A stretch of DNA of 64,000 nt from Candidatus Microbacterium phytovorans. GTDB lineage: Bacteria; Actinomycetota; Actinomycetes; Actinomycetales; Microbacteriaceae. Where the stretch lies: the NCBI GenBank assembly GCA_029202445.1, contig CP119321.1, positions 2,294,001-2,358,000 on the forward strand, in the 5' to 3' direction. Made by a program: the position numbers and the translations under genes. This document shows positions 51,552 to 61,361 of the stretch, piece by piece (position 1 is the stretch's first letter; each line of letters opens with the position of its first letter). A model generated the notes under the pieces. The model made no database searches. It had not been told where the DNA came from and saw nothing but the letters and a program-made list of their open reading frames with translations.

Positions 51552-52727
51552 ATGCTCTCCGGCATCCGGGTGATCAGTTTCACCCACTTCCTCCAGGGCC
51601 CGTCGGCCAGCCAGCTGCTGGCCGACCTCGGAGCCGACGTCATCAAGATCGAGCCGCGGACCGGCGCGTTCGAGCGCACCTGGACCGCGCCGGGCTGGTT
51701 CCTGGAGGGCGACCACAGTCCGTTCTTCGCCCTCGGCAACCGGAACGTGCGCAGCATGGTGGTCGATCTGAAGAACCCGGCGGCGATGGCACCGCTCCTC
51801 GACCTGATCGACTCCGCCGACGTGCTCATCGAGAGCTTCCGCCCGGGCACGCTCGACCGCCTCGGGCTCGGCTGGGAGACCGTCCACGCCCGCAACCCGC
51901 GACTGGTCTACGCGTCGCTCTCGGGCTACGGCTCCGACGGCCCCTACGTCGACCGGCCGGGACAGGACGTGCTCGTGCAGGCGCTGTCGGGCATCGCGAT
52001 GGCGACCGGTCGCGCCGACGGACCGCCCCAGCCGGCGGGCGCCTGCATCGTCGACCAGCATGCAGGGGTGCTCGGTGCGTTCGGCATCCTCGCCGCCCTC
52101 CACGGCCGGGAGCGCACGGGGACGGGGGTGAAGGTCGAGAGCAATCTCCTCAACGCCGCCCTCGACCTGCAGATCGAGCCGCTCACGTATGCCCTCAACG
52201 GGTTCACGGGCGCGCGTTCGGCCAGCGGCATCTCGAGCCCCTTCTACACGGCGCCCTACGGCGTCTTCGCGACGGCCGACGGCTGGATCTGTCTGTCGCT
52301 GACGAGCCCCGCCACCCTGCGCGAGGTGTTCGCCGACGCCGGCTTCGACGATCTCCCCACCGGAGAGGCCTTCGCTCACCGCGAGGACGTGAACGGACGC
52401 ATCGCGGCGCACGTCGCCACGCGCACCACCGCCGAGTGGGCGGACGTGTTCAGCGCGGCACGGATGTGGTGGGCGCCTGTCAACGGACACGACGAGGTCA
52501 TCGCCGACCCCCAGGTGCAGCACAACGACAGCTTCGACCAGTACGAGCATCCGGTGGCAGGGAACGTCCGCGTGCTCAAGCACCCCGTGAGCTACGACGG
52601 TGTGCGCCCGGGAGTGCGCACCGCGCCACCGGAACTGGGGGAGCACACCCGCGACGTGCTCCACGGCCTCGGCTACTCGGAAGAGGACGTCGAGGCGCTG
52701 CACGAAGCCGGGGCGGTGCGGTCATGA
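51552..52727 (+). CDS. Type III (CaiB/BaiF) CoA-transferase
   Basis: From Met 51552 the protein has 391 residues. It has LADLGADVIKIEP near the start, SFRPGTLDRLGL, and the catalytic Asp in GACIVDQHAGVLG, as in formyl-CoA and carnitine CoA-transferases. It moves CoA between carboxylic acids. The family-typical N-terminus (MLSGIRVISFTH) favours this start over ATG 51498. The enoyl-CoA hydratase gene overlaps its stop by 4 bases, so activation of an acid to its CoA ester and hydration or cleavage are probably consecutive steps. Confidence 0.92.
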   Translation: MLSGIRVISFTHFLQGPSASQLLADLGADVIKIEPRTGAFERTWTAPGWFLEGDHSPFFALGNRNVRSMVVDLKNPAAMAPLLDLIDSADVLIESFRPGTLDRLGLGWETVHARNPRLVYASLSGYGSDGPYVDRPGQDVLVQALSGIAMATGRADGPPQPAGACIVDQHAGVLGAFGILAALHGRERTGTGVKVESNLLNAALDLQIEPLTYALNGFTGARSASGISSPFYTAPYGVFATADGWICLSLTSPATLREVFADAGFDDLPTGEAFAHREDVNGRIAAHVATRTTAEWADVFSAARMWWAPVNGHDEVIADPQVQHNDSFDQYEHPVAGNVRVLKHPVSYDGVRPGVRTAPPELGEHTRDVLHGLGYSEEDVEALHEAGAVRS

Positions 52728-53503
52728 GCAACGTCCACGTCGAGCGGAACGATGCGGTGCTGCGCGTGCGGCTCGACCGCCCGGAGAAGCGCAACGCGCT
52801 CACGAGGGAGATGCTCGACGACCTGCACACCGCTCTCGACCGGGCCGAAGCCGACGGCATCCCCGTGATGGTGATCTCGGCGGCGGGCGCGGCGTTCTGC
52901 GCGGGAGCCGACATCGCCACCTACGTCGAGGCGATCGACGACCTCGACGCCCTGGCCGACTTCGGCGCCCGGGCCAAGTCGCTCATGCACCGTCTCAGCG
53001 CGAGCCCGACGATCGTCGTCGCGGCGGTCGACGGGATCGCGATGGGCGGCGGGTTCGAGCTCGTGCTCGCCGCCGACCTCGTCTACGCGAGCGATCGGGC
53101 TCGCTTCGGGCTGCCCGAGATCACCCTCGGACTCATCCCCGGATGGGAGGGCACGCAGCGGCTCGTTCGTCACCTCGGCCCCACCCGAGCCAAGGAGGCG
53201 ATCCTCCGCGCGCGCGTGTTCTCCGCCGAGGAGATGGACCGGGCGGGTCTGCTCAACGGACTCACCTCGCCCGAGCTCTTGCCCGGCCTCGTCGACGACG
53301 TCGTGGCCGATCTCGGACAGCGCGCCCCCCTGGCGCTCGCCGCCGCCAAGCGGGCGATCGGTGCGTCGTACGAGGATGCCGGACGCTCCGCGGGCAGCGA
53401 CGAGGAGACGCGGTCGCTGCTGGCGCTGTTCGCCAGCGCCGACGGGCGCGAGGGCGTCCGCGCGTTCGTCGAGAAGCGCGCCGCGCGGTTCGAGGGACGA
53501 TGA
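52724..53503 (+). CDS. Enoyl-CoA hydratase/isomerase family protein
   Basis: The 259-residue crotonase-fold protein has oxyanion-hole loops AAFCAGADI and GIAMGGGFEL and both candidate catalytic Glu (GGGFELVLAAD and LPEITLGLIPGWEG). With two Glu it could be a hydratase; the family also includes C-C bond-cleaving members. ATGA overlaps with both neighbours. It works on the CoA ester made by the CoA-transferase. Confidence 0.92.
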   Translation: MSNVHVERNDAVLRVRLDRPEKRNALTREMLDDLHTALDRAEADGIPVMVISAAGAAFCAGADIATYVEAIDDLDALADFGARAKSLMHRLSASPTIVVAAVDGIAMGGGFELVLAADLVYASDRARFGLPEITLGLIPGWEGTQRLVRHLGPTRAKEAILRARVFSAEEMDRAGLLNGLTSPELLPGLVDDVVADLGQRAPLALAAAKRAIGASYEDAGRSAGSDEETRSLLALFASADGREGVRAFVEKRAARFEGR

Positions 53504-54885
53504 ACGCCGCCGCGACGTCGACCGACGGCCACCGTCACGCGGAGGCCTGGCAGGAGCGCAACGTCTTCGGGCTCGATCACGGAATCCCCGTGCTCGCCGA
53601 CGTCGACGTCGTCGTGGTCGGCGGGGGCGCCGCCGGCGTCGCTGCGGCGACCGTGTGCGCCGAGCAGGGTCTCGACGTGGTGCTGCTGGAGCAGTACGGC
53701 TTTGCCGGGGGCGCCGCCGTCGCGGGCATGAGCGGCACGATCTGCGGCATGTACCTGGCGGGCGACCACGCCGCCCCGCAGCAGGTGGTGCACGGCTTCA
53801 CGGAACGGTTCCGACGCGCCCTCCACGACCGCGGCGGCCTCACCGCCCCGCAACGATACGGACGCACCTGGGCCAGTGCGCACGACCCCCTGATGTGGCG
53901 AGAAACGGCCGACGACCTGCTCACCACGGCAGGCGTGCGCGTGATCTACCACGCCTCCGTCATCGGCGTGATCCTCGACGACGACGAGCACCGCGGCGTC
54001 GTGGTGACCTCGAAGGCGGGACGCACCGCGATCCACGCCCGCCGCACGATCGATGCGTCAGGGGATGCCGCGGTCGTCGCCCGCGCCGGTGGCGCGTACC
54101 GCTACGGCGACGGCGGCCGCATCCAGAACCCGACCATGTTCTTCCGCCTCGGCGGTGTGGACACGGCGGCGTTCTGGCGCGACTTCGGCGACGACACGAT
54201 CAGTCCGCCGCACGTGAGCGAAGCCCTCCTGCACGCCCGCGCGGACGGGGCCGACCTGCCGCGCGAGAAGATCTGGGTGTTCGCCACCACCCGACCGGGC
54301 GAGCTCATGGTGAACGCGACGCGGCTGGAGGCCGCGGACGGCCGCATGCTCAACGTGGTCGACCCCGAGGACTTCACGATCGCCGAGATCCGCGGCCGCC
54401 GTCAGGTGCGCTCCTACGCCGCGTTCCTCCGCGACCACGTCGCCGGATGCGCCGACGCGTACGTCGTCGACACGGGCGTCGAAGCCGGCATCCGTCAGAC
54501 CCGATCGATCGAGGCGGTCGTGATGCTCCGCGACGACGACGTCGTGGCGTGCCGCAAGCGTCCCGACGGCATCGTGCGCTCGCCGTGGCCGATCGAGTTG
54601 CACGACGGCGCGAAACCGACGCTGCACTGGCTGATCGACGACTGGTACGACGTGCCCTATCTGAGCCTCGTCCCCCGCGCCGGTGAGAACGTCATCGTCG
54701 CGGGGCGCTGCCTCGGCGCGGAGCACCGCGCGCTCGCCTCGGCACGGGTGACGGCGCAGTGCTTCGAGTACGGCAATGCGGCCGCGTGGGCGACGCTGCG
54801 ATCGTTGCGCGACGGTGTCGCGTACCGGGACATCGCCGGCGAGAGCGTGGCCGCCGACCTCCGCGCCTCGGGGAGCACGATATGA
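53500..54885 (+). CDS. FAD-dependent oxidoreductase (PF12831 type)
   Basis: The 461-residue protein has the dinucleotide fold VVVVGGGAAGVAAATVCAEQ at about 37-56, LLEQYGFAGGAAVAGM typical of the FAD_oxidored family, and the C-terminal FAD motif ENVIVAGRCLGAEHRALASA. Related proteins lie in carbohydrate clusters and may oxidise sugars or sugar acids, but few are characterised. No signal peptide is seen. Its ATG overlaps the hydratase stop by 4 bases. LacI site C is 12 bases after its stop. Confidence 0.88.
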   Translation: MNAAATSTDGHRHAEAWQERNVFGLDHGIPVLADVDVVVVGGGAAGVAAATVCAEQGLDVVLLEQYGFAGGAAVAGMSGTICGMYLAGDHAAPQQVVHGFTERFRRALHDRGGLTAPQRYGRTWASAHDPLMWRETADDLLTTAGVRVIYHASVIGVILDDDEHRGVVVTSKAGRTAIHARRTIDASGDAAVVARAGGAYRYGDGGRIQNPTMFFRLGGVDTAAFWRDFGDDTISPPHVSEALLHARADGADLPREKIWVFATTRPGELMVNATRLEAADGRMLNVVDPEDFTIAEIRGRRQVRSYAAFLRDHVAGCADAYVVDTGVEAGIRQTRSIEAVVMLRDDDVVACRKRPDGIVRSPWPIELHDGAKPTLHWLIDDWYDVPYLSLVPRAGENVIVAGRCLGAEHRALASARVTAQCFEYGNAAAWATLRSLRDGVAYRDIAGESVAADLRASGSTI

Positions 54886-54897
54886 CGGTCAGCGGGG

Positions 54898-54915
54898 TGC
54901 GCAATCGATAGGATC
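54898..54915 (+). promoter_or_regulatory. LacI operator site C
   Basis: TGCGCAATCGATAGGATC matches 13 of 18 palindrome positions, with a perfect left half (12 bases). It lies 6 bases before the lacI-type start codon, consistent with autorepression. Confidence 0.55.
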
Positions 54916-54921
54916 GGCGGC

Positions 54922-55935
54922 ATGGCCCGGCTCAGAGACGTCGCTGCGCGCGCGCAGGTGTCGGTGAGCGTCGCCTCTCGCGTGCTCAACAACGACGCGG
55001 AGGCCCGCATCAATCCGCAGACGCGGGAACGGGTCCTCGCCGCTGCCGCCGAGCTGCAGTACGTCCCCGACCATCGCGCGCGCGCTCTCCGCCTTTCCCG
55101 CGCCGGCGCCATCGCGCTCATCGTGCCGGAAGTCAACAACGCGATCTTCTCGAGCCTCCACCAGGGCGTGCAGGGCGTTGTGCACGCCCGGAACTCGTCC
55201 GTCTTCCTCGCCCAGCTCGACGGCGAGTCGGCCGACGCCCACGCGCTGGCGGCGGTCGTGGGCAACGGACGCGTCGACGGGGTGATCCTGCAGCGCAACG
55301 AGCACCTCACCGACGACGATCTCCTGGCCGCGACGCGCCTCGATGTGCCCGTCGTCCTCTTCAACACGCGACTCGAGGGGCATCTGGGCTCGGTCGCTCT
55401 CGACGACCGGCGTGCGGTCGCCATCGCGATCTCCCACCTCCGAGAACTCGGTCACGAGCGGATCGGCTTCATCGCCGGCGCGCCCCGGCACGATGCGGCG
55501 CTCCGACGCCTCGAGGGCTTCCGGCACGCGATGACCGCCGCCGACCTCGCCGTCCACGAGGAATGGATCGTCCCGGCCGGCTGGGAGGCTCCCGCCGGTG
55601 CGACCGCCACGACCACGGTGCTCTCGCGCCCCGACCGTCCGACGGCGCTGGTGACCGCGAGCCTCAACGCCGCCATCGGCGCGCTGCGGGCCGCGCACGA
55701 CGCCGGCGTGTCGGTGCCGTCGGAGCTCAGCATCGTCACGATTCAGGATGCCTGGATGGCGCAGTACACCGTCCCCACCCTCACCGCGGTGGCGATGCCG
55801 ATGCTCCAGGCGGGAGCGCGCGCAGCCACGATGCTGCTCGATCACCTGGGCGGCGAGCCGCTGTCGGACGAGATGGTCTCCGACCCCGCCCCCGAGCTGA
55901 TCGCGCGCGAGTCGACGGCCGCGCCGGCAGCATGA
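54922..55935 (+). CDS. LacI-family transcriptional regulator
   Basis: The 337-residue protein has the HTH and hinge LRDVAARAQVSVSVASRVLN, followed by a periplasmic-binding-like effector domain (IALIVPEVNNAIFSSLHQGV, LVTASLNAAIGALRAAHD). Five matches to an 18-bp palindrome occur at the promoters of the plus-strand enzyme operon, the DHDPS-like subcluster, this gene and the ABC importer arm; it is the only LacI protein in the window and the best candidate to bind them. The inducer is probably an intermediate of the pathway. Confidence 0.92.
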   Translation: MARLRDVAARAQVSVSVASRVLNNDAEARINPQTRERVLAAAAELQYVPDHRARALRLSRAGAIALIVPEVNNAIFSSLHQGVQGVVHARNSSVFLAQLDGESADAHALAAVVGNGRVDGVILQRNEHLTDDDLLAATRLDVPVVLFNTRLEGHLGSVALDDRRAVAIAISHLRELGHERIGFIAGAPRHDAALRRLEGFRHAMTAADLAVHEEWIVPAGWEAPAGATATTTVLSRPDRPTALVTASLNAAIGALRAAHDAGVSVPSELSIVTIQDAWMAQYTVPTLTAVAMPMLQAGARAATMLLDHLGGEPLSDEMVSDPAPELIARESTAAPAA

Positions 55936-56009
55936 GCGCCACGGGAGCATGAGCCCGACAGCGGTGTGACGCGCTCGGGGGCCGCCGCGCTCCCGCAGCC
56001 TCGAACGGG

Positions 56010-56897
56010 TCAGCCGGCCAGCACGCCCGCCAGCCGGTCGGCGTCGATCGAACCGTCGAACACCGCGATCCGATGCGAGAAGGCGAGCTCGCCGCCGGCG
56101 GGTGCCGTCAGCCCTTCGTCGTAGGCGACCGCGAAGCCCGCGAGCGAGAACGGGTCGAACCGGTACAGCCACCGCTGCTCACCGGCGCTCGGTCCCGGTC
56201 CGTAGTGCATCCCGACGGTCACCGCCTCGCCCGACGCGGTGCGTCCGTCGATCACGAACGTCGACCCGGCGGCGCCGGACGCCGTCACGGGATGCCCGTC
56301 GGCGGTCAGTTCCGCAGCCGTGAATCCTTCGGCGAAACGCAGGAACCAGCCACCGTAACCGCCGTCGACACGGCCGCGCTGGGCGGGCGTCTCCAGGGGC
56401 AGATCGGCGTCGCCCGGATTGTGGAGCACCGTGTCGAGCTGCAGCATCCACCCGGTCGTCGCGTCCACGGTCACCGGGGTCATGCGGTGGCGGCGCTCCT
56501 CGATCAGGAGGAGTTCGCCGTCGTGACCATGCCATTCCAGCCGGTGCGCGAACTCGCCGTTCGCCTCGTCGGCATCCCGCCATTCGTCGTGCGCGATCCG
56601 GCCCTGGTCTTCGACGACCTCGTAGCCTCTCTCCGGACCGAAGTACGTGCCCCCGCCCCAGAGGTTGTGCGCGCCGACCCGCGGGAAGGCGAAGGAGAGC
56701 CCGTGATGCCAGGGGTGATCGTCCGGGGCGAAGCCCGTCACCACGACACCCGCCAGCGTGCGCACGGGATGCAGATACGGCTTGGGGGTGTTCAGAGCCG
56801 GGATGCCGGGGTCGGCCACCCGGTAGCGCGCGATCTCGCGGTCGTCGTAGCTCAGCACGCGGTCGTCGCCGTCGTGCGCGATACGGATCTCAGACAT
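56010..56897 (-). CDS. PmoA/DUF6807 family protein
   Basis: This 295-residue protein has the DUF6807 hallmark PYLHPVRTLAGVVVTGF followed by DDHPWHHGLSF, and a GG-rich beta domain in the second half (WFLRFAEGFT). Members are common in polysaccharide-utilisation clusters next to Gfo/Idh/MocA dehydrogenases, but their activity is not established; the beta-sandwich resembles aldose-epimerase or carbohydrate-active folds. Its ATG overlaps the dehydrogenase stop by 8 bases. It is the last gene of the importer operon. Confidence 0.85.
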   Translation of the reverse strand: MSEIRIAHDGDDRVLSYDDREIARYRVADPGIPALNTPKPYLHPVRTLAGVVVTGFAPDDHPWHHGLSFAFPRVGAHNLWGGGTYFGPERGYEVVEDQGRIAHDEWRDADEANGEFAHRLEWHGHDGELLLIEERRHRMTPVTVDATTGWMLQLDTVLHNPGDADLPLETPAQRGRVDGGYGGWFLRFAEGFTAAELTADGHPVTASGAAGSTFVIDGRTASGEAVTVGMHYGPGPSAGEQRWLYRFDPFSLAGFAVAYDEGLTAPAGGELAFSHRIAVFDGSIDADRLAGVLAG

Positions 56898-58011
56898 GCG
56901 CGTTCACCCCCGCCCGCGACGGCCCGGCGGCATCCAATGCCTCGTAGAACGGATCCCCGGCGGCGATGTCGCCGCGGGCGATCGGCATCCCCACCGCCGA
57001 ACTCTTGTAGAGCGCGGTCAAGAACTCGAGCGTACCCCGCGCGTCGGCGGCGGTGACCTCCGGCACCCGCCCCTCCCGCCACGCCGCGATCATCGCGCGC
57101 AACTGGGAGCGGTGAGCATTGACCTCCAGCGGAGGCTCCGGTTCTGGCCACTCCGAGGAGACCACCGTCTGGCCCTCCTCGTCGACGCGGCGCAGCGACC
57201 ACTCGTCGACCTGGGGAAGGTAGAGCGTGTCGAGATCCAGGGTGGCGCGCTCGGCGATCACCTGCAGGCGTGTCTCCTGCTTGCTGCTCAGCACGGTCGA
57301 CAGCAGCGTCGCGATCGCGCCGGAGTCGAAGCGCACGACGGCCGCCGAGGCATCCTCGACCTCGATCGGGCGGGCGAGGGTGTCGGCGATGCCGGACACG
57401 GTGCGCCAGTCGCCTCCCATGAGCCACAGGAGCAGGTCGACCGCGTGGTAGGCCTGCGTCGTGGTGGCTCCGGCGAACTCGGTGGCGAACTTGCCCCGCC
57501 ACGGGATGTCCCAGTACTCCGGCCCCCGGTACCACGTGGTGTGCGCCACGCCGATGAGGGGGCGACCCCATCGGCCGTCGGCGAGCGCGGCGCGCGCCTG
57601 CTGCGACCCGCCCGCGTACCGGAACTGCGAGACGCTGACCGTCCACTGTCCCGTCTCGCGCTCGGCGGCGATGATGCGGTCGGCGCTGGCGAGCGACCCG
57701 GTCAACGGCTTCTCGCAGTACACCCACGCGCCGGCGCGCATCGCCTGGATCGACAGGGGCTCGTGCAGGTGCGGCGGCGTCGCGACGATCACGATGTCGG
57801 GGCGCTGCTCTGCTTGCATGACGGCCATGTCGCCGTAGAGGTTGCGGCATCCGAATCGCTCGCCCGCCTCCGCACGGCGAGTCTCGTCGAGGTCGACGAT
57901 GGCGACGAGCTCGGCGTCCTCGGACAGCGAGACGACCGCCGGCAGGTGGGCTGCCGCTCCGATGCCGCCGGCGCCGACGACGGCGATACGGGCGAGGGAA
58001 TGAGGGGACAT
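56890..58011 (-). CDS. Gfo/Idh/MocA family oxidoreductase
   Basis: The 373-residue enzyme has the NAD(P) motif RIAVVGAGGIGAAAHLPAV and the family Lys in VYCEKPLTG (EKP). Substrate-domain residues Asp and His in QAYHAVDLLLWLMG match the H-x-x-D/D-x-x-x-H region. It oxidises a hydroxyl of a sugar or sugar derivative. It starts 9 bases after the permease gene in the ABC importer operon. Confidence 0.92.
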   Translation of the reverse strand: MSPHSLARIAVVGAGGIGAAAHLPAVVSLSEDAELVAIVDLDETRRAEAGERFGCRNLYGDMAVMQAEQRPDIVIVATPPHLHEPLSIQAMRAGAWVYCEKPLTGSLASADRIIAAERETGQWTVSVSQFRYAGGSQQARAALADGRWGRPLIGVAHTTWYRGPEYWDIPWRGKFATEFAGATTTQAYHAVDLLLWLMGGDWRTVSGIADTLARPIEVEDASAAVVRFDSGAIATLLSTVLSSKQETRLQVIAERATLDLDTLYLPQVDEWSLRRVDEEGQTVVSSEWPEPEPPLEVNAHRSQLRAMIAAWREGRVPEVTAADARGTLEFLTALYKSSAVGMPIARGDIAAGDPFYEALDAAGPSRAGVNAHV

Positions 58012-58019
58012 GCGAAGGA

Positions 58020-58943
58020 TCAGCCTTTCAGACCTGTGGTCGCGATTCCGGAGGTGAGGTACTTCTGCCCGGCCAGGAAGAAACCGAACAGGGGGCCCAG
58101 GGAGAGGACCGCCATGGCGAACATCGGTCCCCATGCGCTCTCCCCGCTGGCATCCAGGAACGCGTTGAGCCCGAGCGGAACGGTGTACATCCGCGGGTCC
58201 TGCAGGTACAGCAGCGGGGTGAGGAAGTCGTTCCAGGTCCAGATGAAGGTGAAGATGGCGGTCGTGGCGAGCGCCGGCAGCGTGAGCGGCAGGATGATGC
58301 GCCAGTACGTCTGCCACGGGCCGGCACCGTCGATCATCGCGGCCTGGTCGAGCTCACGCGGCAGCCCGCGCAGGAACTGGACCATCAGGAAGATGAAGAA
58401 GGCGTCGACGGCGAGGAACTTCGGAACGACGAGCGGGAGGAACGAGTTCACCCAGCCGAGGTTCGAGAAGAGGATGTACTGCGGCACGAGGAGCACGTGG
58501 GTGGGCAGCATGAGCGTCGCGAGCATCGCGGCGAAGAAGAACTTGCGGCCGCGGAACTCCAGGCGGGCGAAGGCGTAGCCGGCCAGCGAGCACGCGAACA
58601 TGTTGCCGACGACCGAGAGCCCCGACACGATCGTGGAGTTCAGGAAGTAGGTGCCGAAGCCGACACCCGATCCCTGCCATCCCTGCCGATAGTTGTCGAA
58701 CGTCACCGGGTTCGGGAACGGGTTCACCTCCGAGAAGATGAACTCGCTCTCCTTGAACGACGCGCCGAGCATCCAGATCAGCGGGTAGAGCATGAGCAGA
58801 CCGAACCCGACGAGCATGAGGTGGGCGAGCGGCCGCGGGCGCGGCGGACGGATGCTGCCGTCGGCGTTGCGGCGAGCGCGTCCCGTGCCGGAGCGACGTC
58901 GCCGTCCGGTGGCGGTGATCAGAGCGGCGGTCTCAGTCGTCAT
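58020..58943 (-). CDS. CUT1 sugar ABC permease (MalG/GtsC type)
   Basis: The 307-residue protein has six membrane segments and the EAA loop ELDQAAMIDGAGPWQTYWRI contacting the ATPase. An Arg-rich cytoplasmic N-terminus of about 38 residues precedes TM1. The start overlaps the other permease by 11 bases. No importer ATPase gene is in this operon; a shared MsiK-type ATPase encoded elsewhere is the usual solution in actinobacteria. Confidence 0.93.
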   Translation of the reverse strand: MTTETAALITATGRRRRSGTGRARRNADGSIRPPRPRPLAHLMLVGFGLLMLYPLIWMLGASFKESEFIFSEVNPFPNPVTFDNYRQGWQGSGVGFGTYFLNSTIVSGLSVVGNMFACSLAGYAFARLEFRGRKFFFAAMLATLMLPTHVLLVPQYILFSNLGWVNSFLPLVVPKFLAVDAFFIFLMVQFLRGLPRELDQAAMIDGAGPWQTYWRIILPLTLPALATTAIFTFIWTWNDFLTPLLYLQDPRMYTVPLGLNAFLDASGESAWGPMFAMAVLSLGPLFGFFLAGQKYLTSGIATTGLKG

Positions 58944-59937
58944 AGTGCACCCAGTACTTGGACAGCCAGAAGTTCACGGCCGTCACGATCGCGATGAAGA
59001 AGAACAGGACCCAGGCCATGGCGCTCGCGTACCCCATCTCGAAGTTCGCGAAGCCCTTCTGGTACAGGTACAGCGTGTAGAACAGCGTCGAGTTGACCGG
59101 CCCGCCCGTGCCGCCGGAGACGACGTACGCGGGGGTGAAGGCCTGGAACGCCCCGATCAGCTGGAGCACGAGGTTGAACAGCACGACGGGCGTCAGCATG
59201 GGCAGGGTGATGTGCCAGAACGCCCTCCACTTCGAGACACCGTCGACCGCGGCCGCCTCGTACAGGTACTCGGGCACCTGCCGCAACGCCGCGAGGAAGA
59301 TCACCATCGGCGAGCCGAACGTCCAGACGTTGAGGATGATGAGCGTGCCGAGTGCGGTGTCGGGGTTGCCGATCCAGCTCTCCCCGACGATGCCGAACCA
59401 GTCCAGCACCTGATTCACGAGGCCGTTGCGGCCGAACATCTGGCGCCACAGCACGGCGATCGCGACGCTCGCGCCGATGAGGGACGGCAGGTAGTAGATC
59501 GAGCGGTAGATCGCGAGACCCCGCAGGCCGCGGTTGAGCAGGACCGCGAGCAGCAGCGCGAAGGCGAGCTGCAGCGGCACCGACACGAACACGTACACGA
59601 GGGTGACGCGCACCGACTCGAGGTACTTCGGGTCGGAGGTGAACAACTCGATGTAGTTGTCGATCCCTACCCACTCCGCCGATCCGAGCAGATTGAAGTC
59701 GGTGAAGGACAGGTAGAACGAGTACAGCATCGGGCCGAGCGTGATGACGAAGAAGCCGATCAGCCACGGCAGGAGGAAGAGGTAGGGGGCGATCTTATTG
59801 CGTCGGACGGCCCGACGCAGCGAGACCGAGCGAGCGGGTGCGGGCCTCGAGGAGGCCCGCACCCGGCCCCTCCCCGGGCGCGCTCCGCCGTCGCCGGCGG
59901 ACGTCGCGCGCTCCGAGGTAGTGGCGTTGCTCTTCAT
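58933..59937 (-). CDS. CUT1 sugar ABC permease (MalF/GtsB type)
   Basis: The 334-residue protein has six membrane segments after a basic, Arg/Ala-rich N-terminal region of about 45 residues. The EAA loop LYEAAAVDGVSKWRAFWHIT is canonical. It lies 5 bases after the binding-protein gene and overlaps its partner permease by 11 bases, forming the transmembrane pair of the importer. Confidence 0.93.
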   Translation of the reverse strand: MKSNATTSERATSAGDGGARPGRGRVRASSRPAPARSVSLRRAVRRNKIAPYLFLLPWLIGFFVITLGPMLYSFYLSFTDFNLLGSAEWVGIDNYIELFTSDPKYLESVRVTLVYVFVSVPLQLAFALLLAVLLNRGLRGLAIYRSIYYLPSLIGASVAIAVLWRQMFGRNGLVNQVLDWFGIVGESWIGNPDTALGTLIILNVWTFGSPMVIFLAALRQVPEYLYEAAAVDGVSKWRAFWHITLPMLTPVVLFNLVLQLIGAFQAFTPAYVVSGGTGGPVNSTLFYTLYLYQKGFANFEMGYASAMAWVLFFFIAIVTAVNFWLSKYWVHYDD

Positions 59938-59942
59938 CGTGG

Positions 59943-61223
59943 TCAGCCGAGCTCCGACTCGGCGGCCGCGAGGAACTGCGTCGCGGCCTCGCTGACGCTC
60001 AACTGGCCGAACTGCACCTGCTGGGCGTACTCGCTGAACAGCGTGTTGACCGCGGCCGATCCGATCGGTGCGGGCACCGGCGCGGGCGAGCCGTCGGCGC
60101 GCACCGCTTCGAAGATGTCGGCGGCCTCAGCCGACGGGCCCTCCAGGCCGGTCGTCGCGGGACCGAACACGTTGGCGTTGGACGGGAATCCGCGGTCGGT
60201 GCCGAGGATCTCGTTGGCCTCCTCGCTGTTGAGGAGGAAGTCCACGAGACGGGCGGCCGCCTCGGGATGCTTCGACTGGCTCGACACGGTGAGGTTCATC
60301 GCCGAACGCAGGTACTGGCCCGGGTCGGGGCTCTCGCCCGGCATCCGCGAGATCGACAGCTCCGACGGGGTGCTGTCGGCGACGGACTGGAACTGGTTCG
60401 TGAACAGGAAGGTCGAGGTCACGACTCCCTGCACGACGGCGTCGTAGGGCGTGCCGAGGTACTCGGTCGACACGTCGGGGCTCGGCACCGCGCCGGCGTC
60501 GCGGAGGTCGGCCCAGTACTGCCAGAACGACTCGAGCGTCTCCTGAGTGAAGCCGATGCCGTCGGCGGTGAGGAACTCCTCGCCGTGCTGCTTGGCCCAC
60601 ACCTCGAAGATCTGGTAGCTGTGCGAGAGATCGGTCGTGCCCCACACCTTGCCGTCGCTGGCCTTCGCGATCGCCGCCGAGTAGGCGCCGAGGTCGTCCC
60701 ACGTGTAGCCCTCGGCGGGGGTCTCCACACCGAACTCGGCCGACTTCGTCTCGTCGAAGAAGTAGGCGTGGGTCGTCGATCCGAACGTGAGGGCGGACAG
60801 CTCTCCGCCGACGGTGGTCATGTCGACCACGTCCTGCGGCCATCCCTCGAGGCTCAACAGGTCTTCGTCGACGGCCTTGTTCAGGTCGTAGAGCTGGCCG
60901 CGGTCGGCGAACTCGACGAGCACCTCGTTGTACAGCTGGATGACGTCGGGCGAGTTGCCGCCGGCGTACTGCGTGGTGATCTTGTCGAGGTAGCCGTCGA
61001 AGCCGCCGAAGTCGCGGACGACGGTGATGTCGTCGTTGGCCGCTTCGAACGCGTCGAGGGCTGCGTTGGTCAGCTCGTGGCGGGCGTCGCCGCCCCACCA
61101 GGTGAAGCGGATCTCGACGGGCCCCTCTTCGGCTGCGGGCTCCGAGGAGCACCCCGCGAGGCCGATCACCAGCGCGGCCGCGGCCACCCCGGCGATGGTG
61201 AGTGTCTTGCGTCGTGTGAACAC
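59943..61223 (-). CDS. CUT1 sugar ABC substrate-binding lipoprotein
   Basis: The 426-residue protein has a lipoprotein signal peptide ending GLAGC and an extracellular-solute-binding family 1 fold (EIRFTWWGGDARHELTNAAL, VIQLYNEVLVEFADRGQLYD). AGAAGGAAG precedes GTG 61223 by 5 bases; an upstream frame to 61277 lacks a proper signal and is rejected. It captures the oligosaccharide for the adjacent permeases. Its promoter at 61362-61390 is flanked by two LacI sites. Confidence 0.93.
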   Translation of the reverse strand: MFTRRKTLTIAGVAAAALVIGLAGCSSEPAAEEGPVEIRFTWWGGDARHELTNAALDAFEAANDDITVVRDFGGFDGYLDKITTQYAGGNSPDVIQLYNEVLVEFADRGQLYDLNKAVDEDLLSLEGWPQDVVDMTTVGGELSALTFGSTTHAYFFDETKSAEFGVETPAEGYTWDDLGAYSAAIAKASDGKVWGTTDLSHSYQIFEVWAKQHGEEFLTADGIGFTQETLESFWQYWADLRDAGAVPSPDVSTEYLGTPYDAVVQGVVTSTFLFTNQFQSVADSTPSELSISRMPGESPDPGQYLRSAMNLTVSSQSKHPEAAARLVDFLLNSEEANEILGTDRGFPSNANVFGPATTGLEGPSAEAADIFEAVRADGSPAPVPAPIGSAAVNTLFSEYAQQVQFGQLSVSEAATQFLAAAESELG

Positions 61224-61328
61224 TGTGTCTTCCTTCTCTTCATTGAGAGTTGCTGAACTCTGGCGTCGTCGCGTCACGGGTACGACGCGTCAGGGGCGCA
61301 GTGCGATCGGACAACGAGCAGACTCTTT

Positions 61329-61346
61329 TGCACAATCGATTTCACT
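61329..61346 (-). promoter_or_regulatory. LacI operator site D
   Basis: TGCACAATCGATTTCACT matches 14 of 18 positions of the palindrome and lies just downstream of the -10 element of the importer promoter, over the expected transcript start. Confidence 0.65.
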
Positions 61347-61361
61347 ACCGCTTGAAGCATC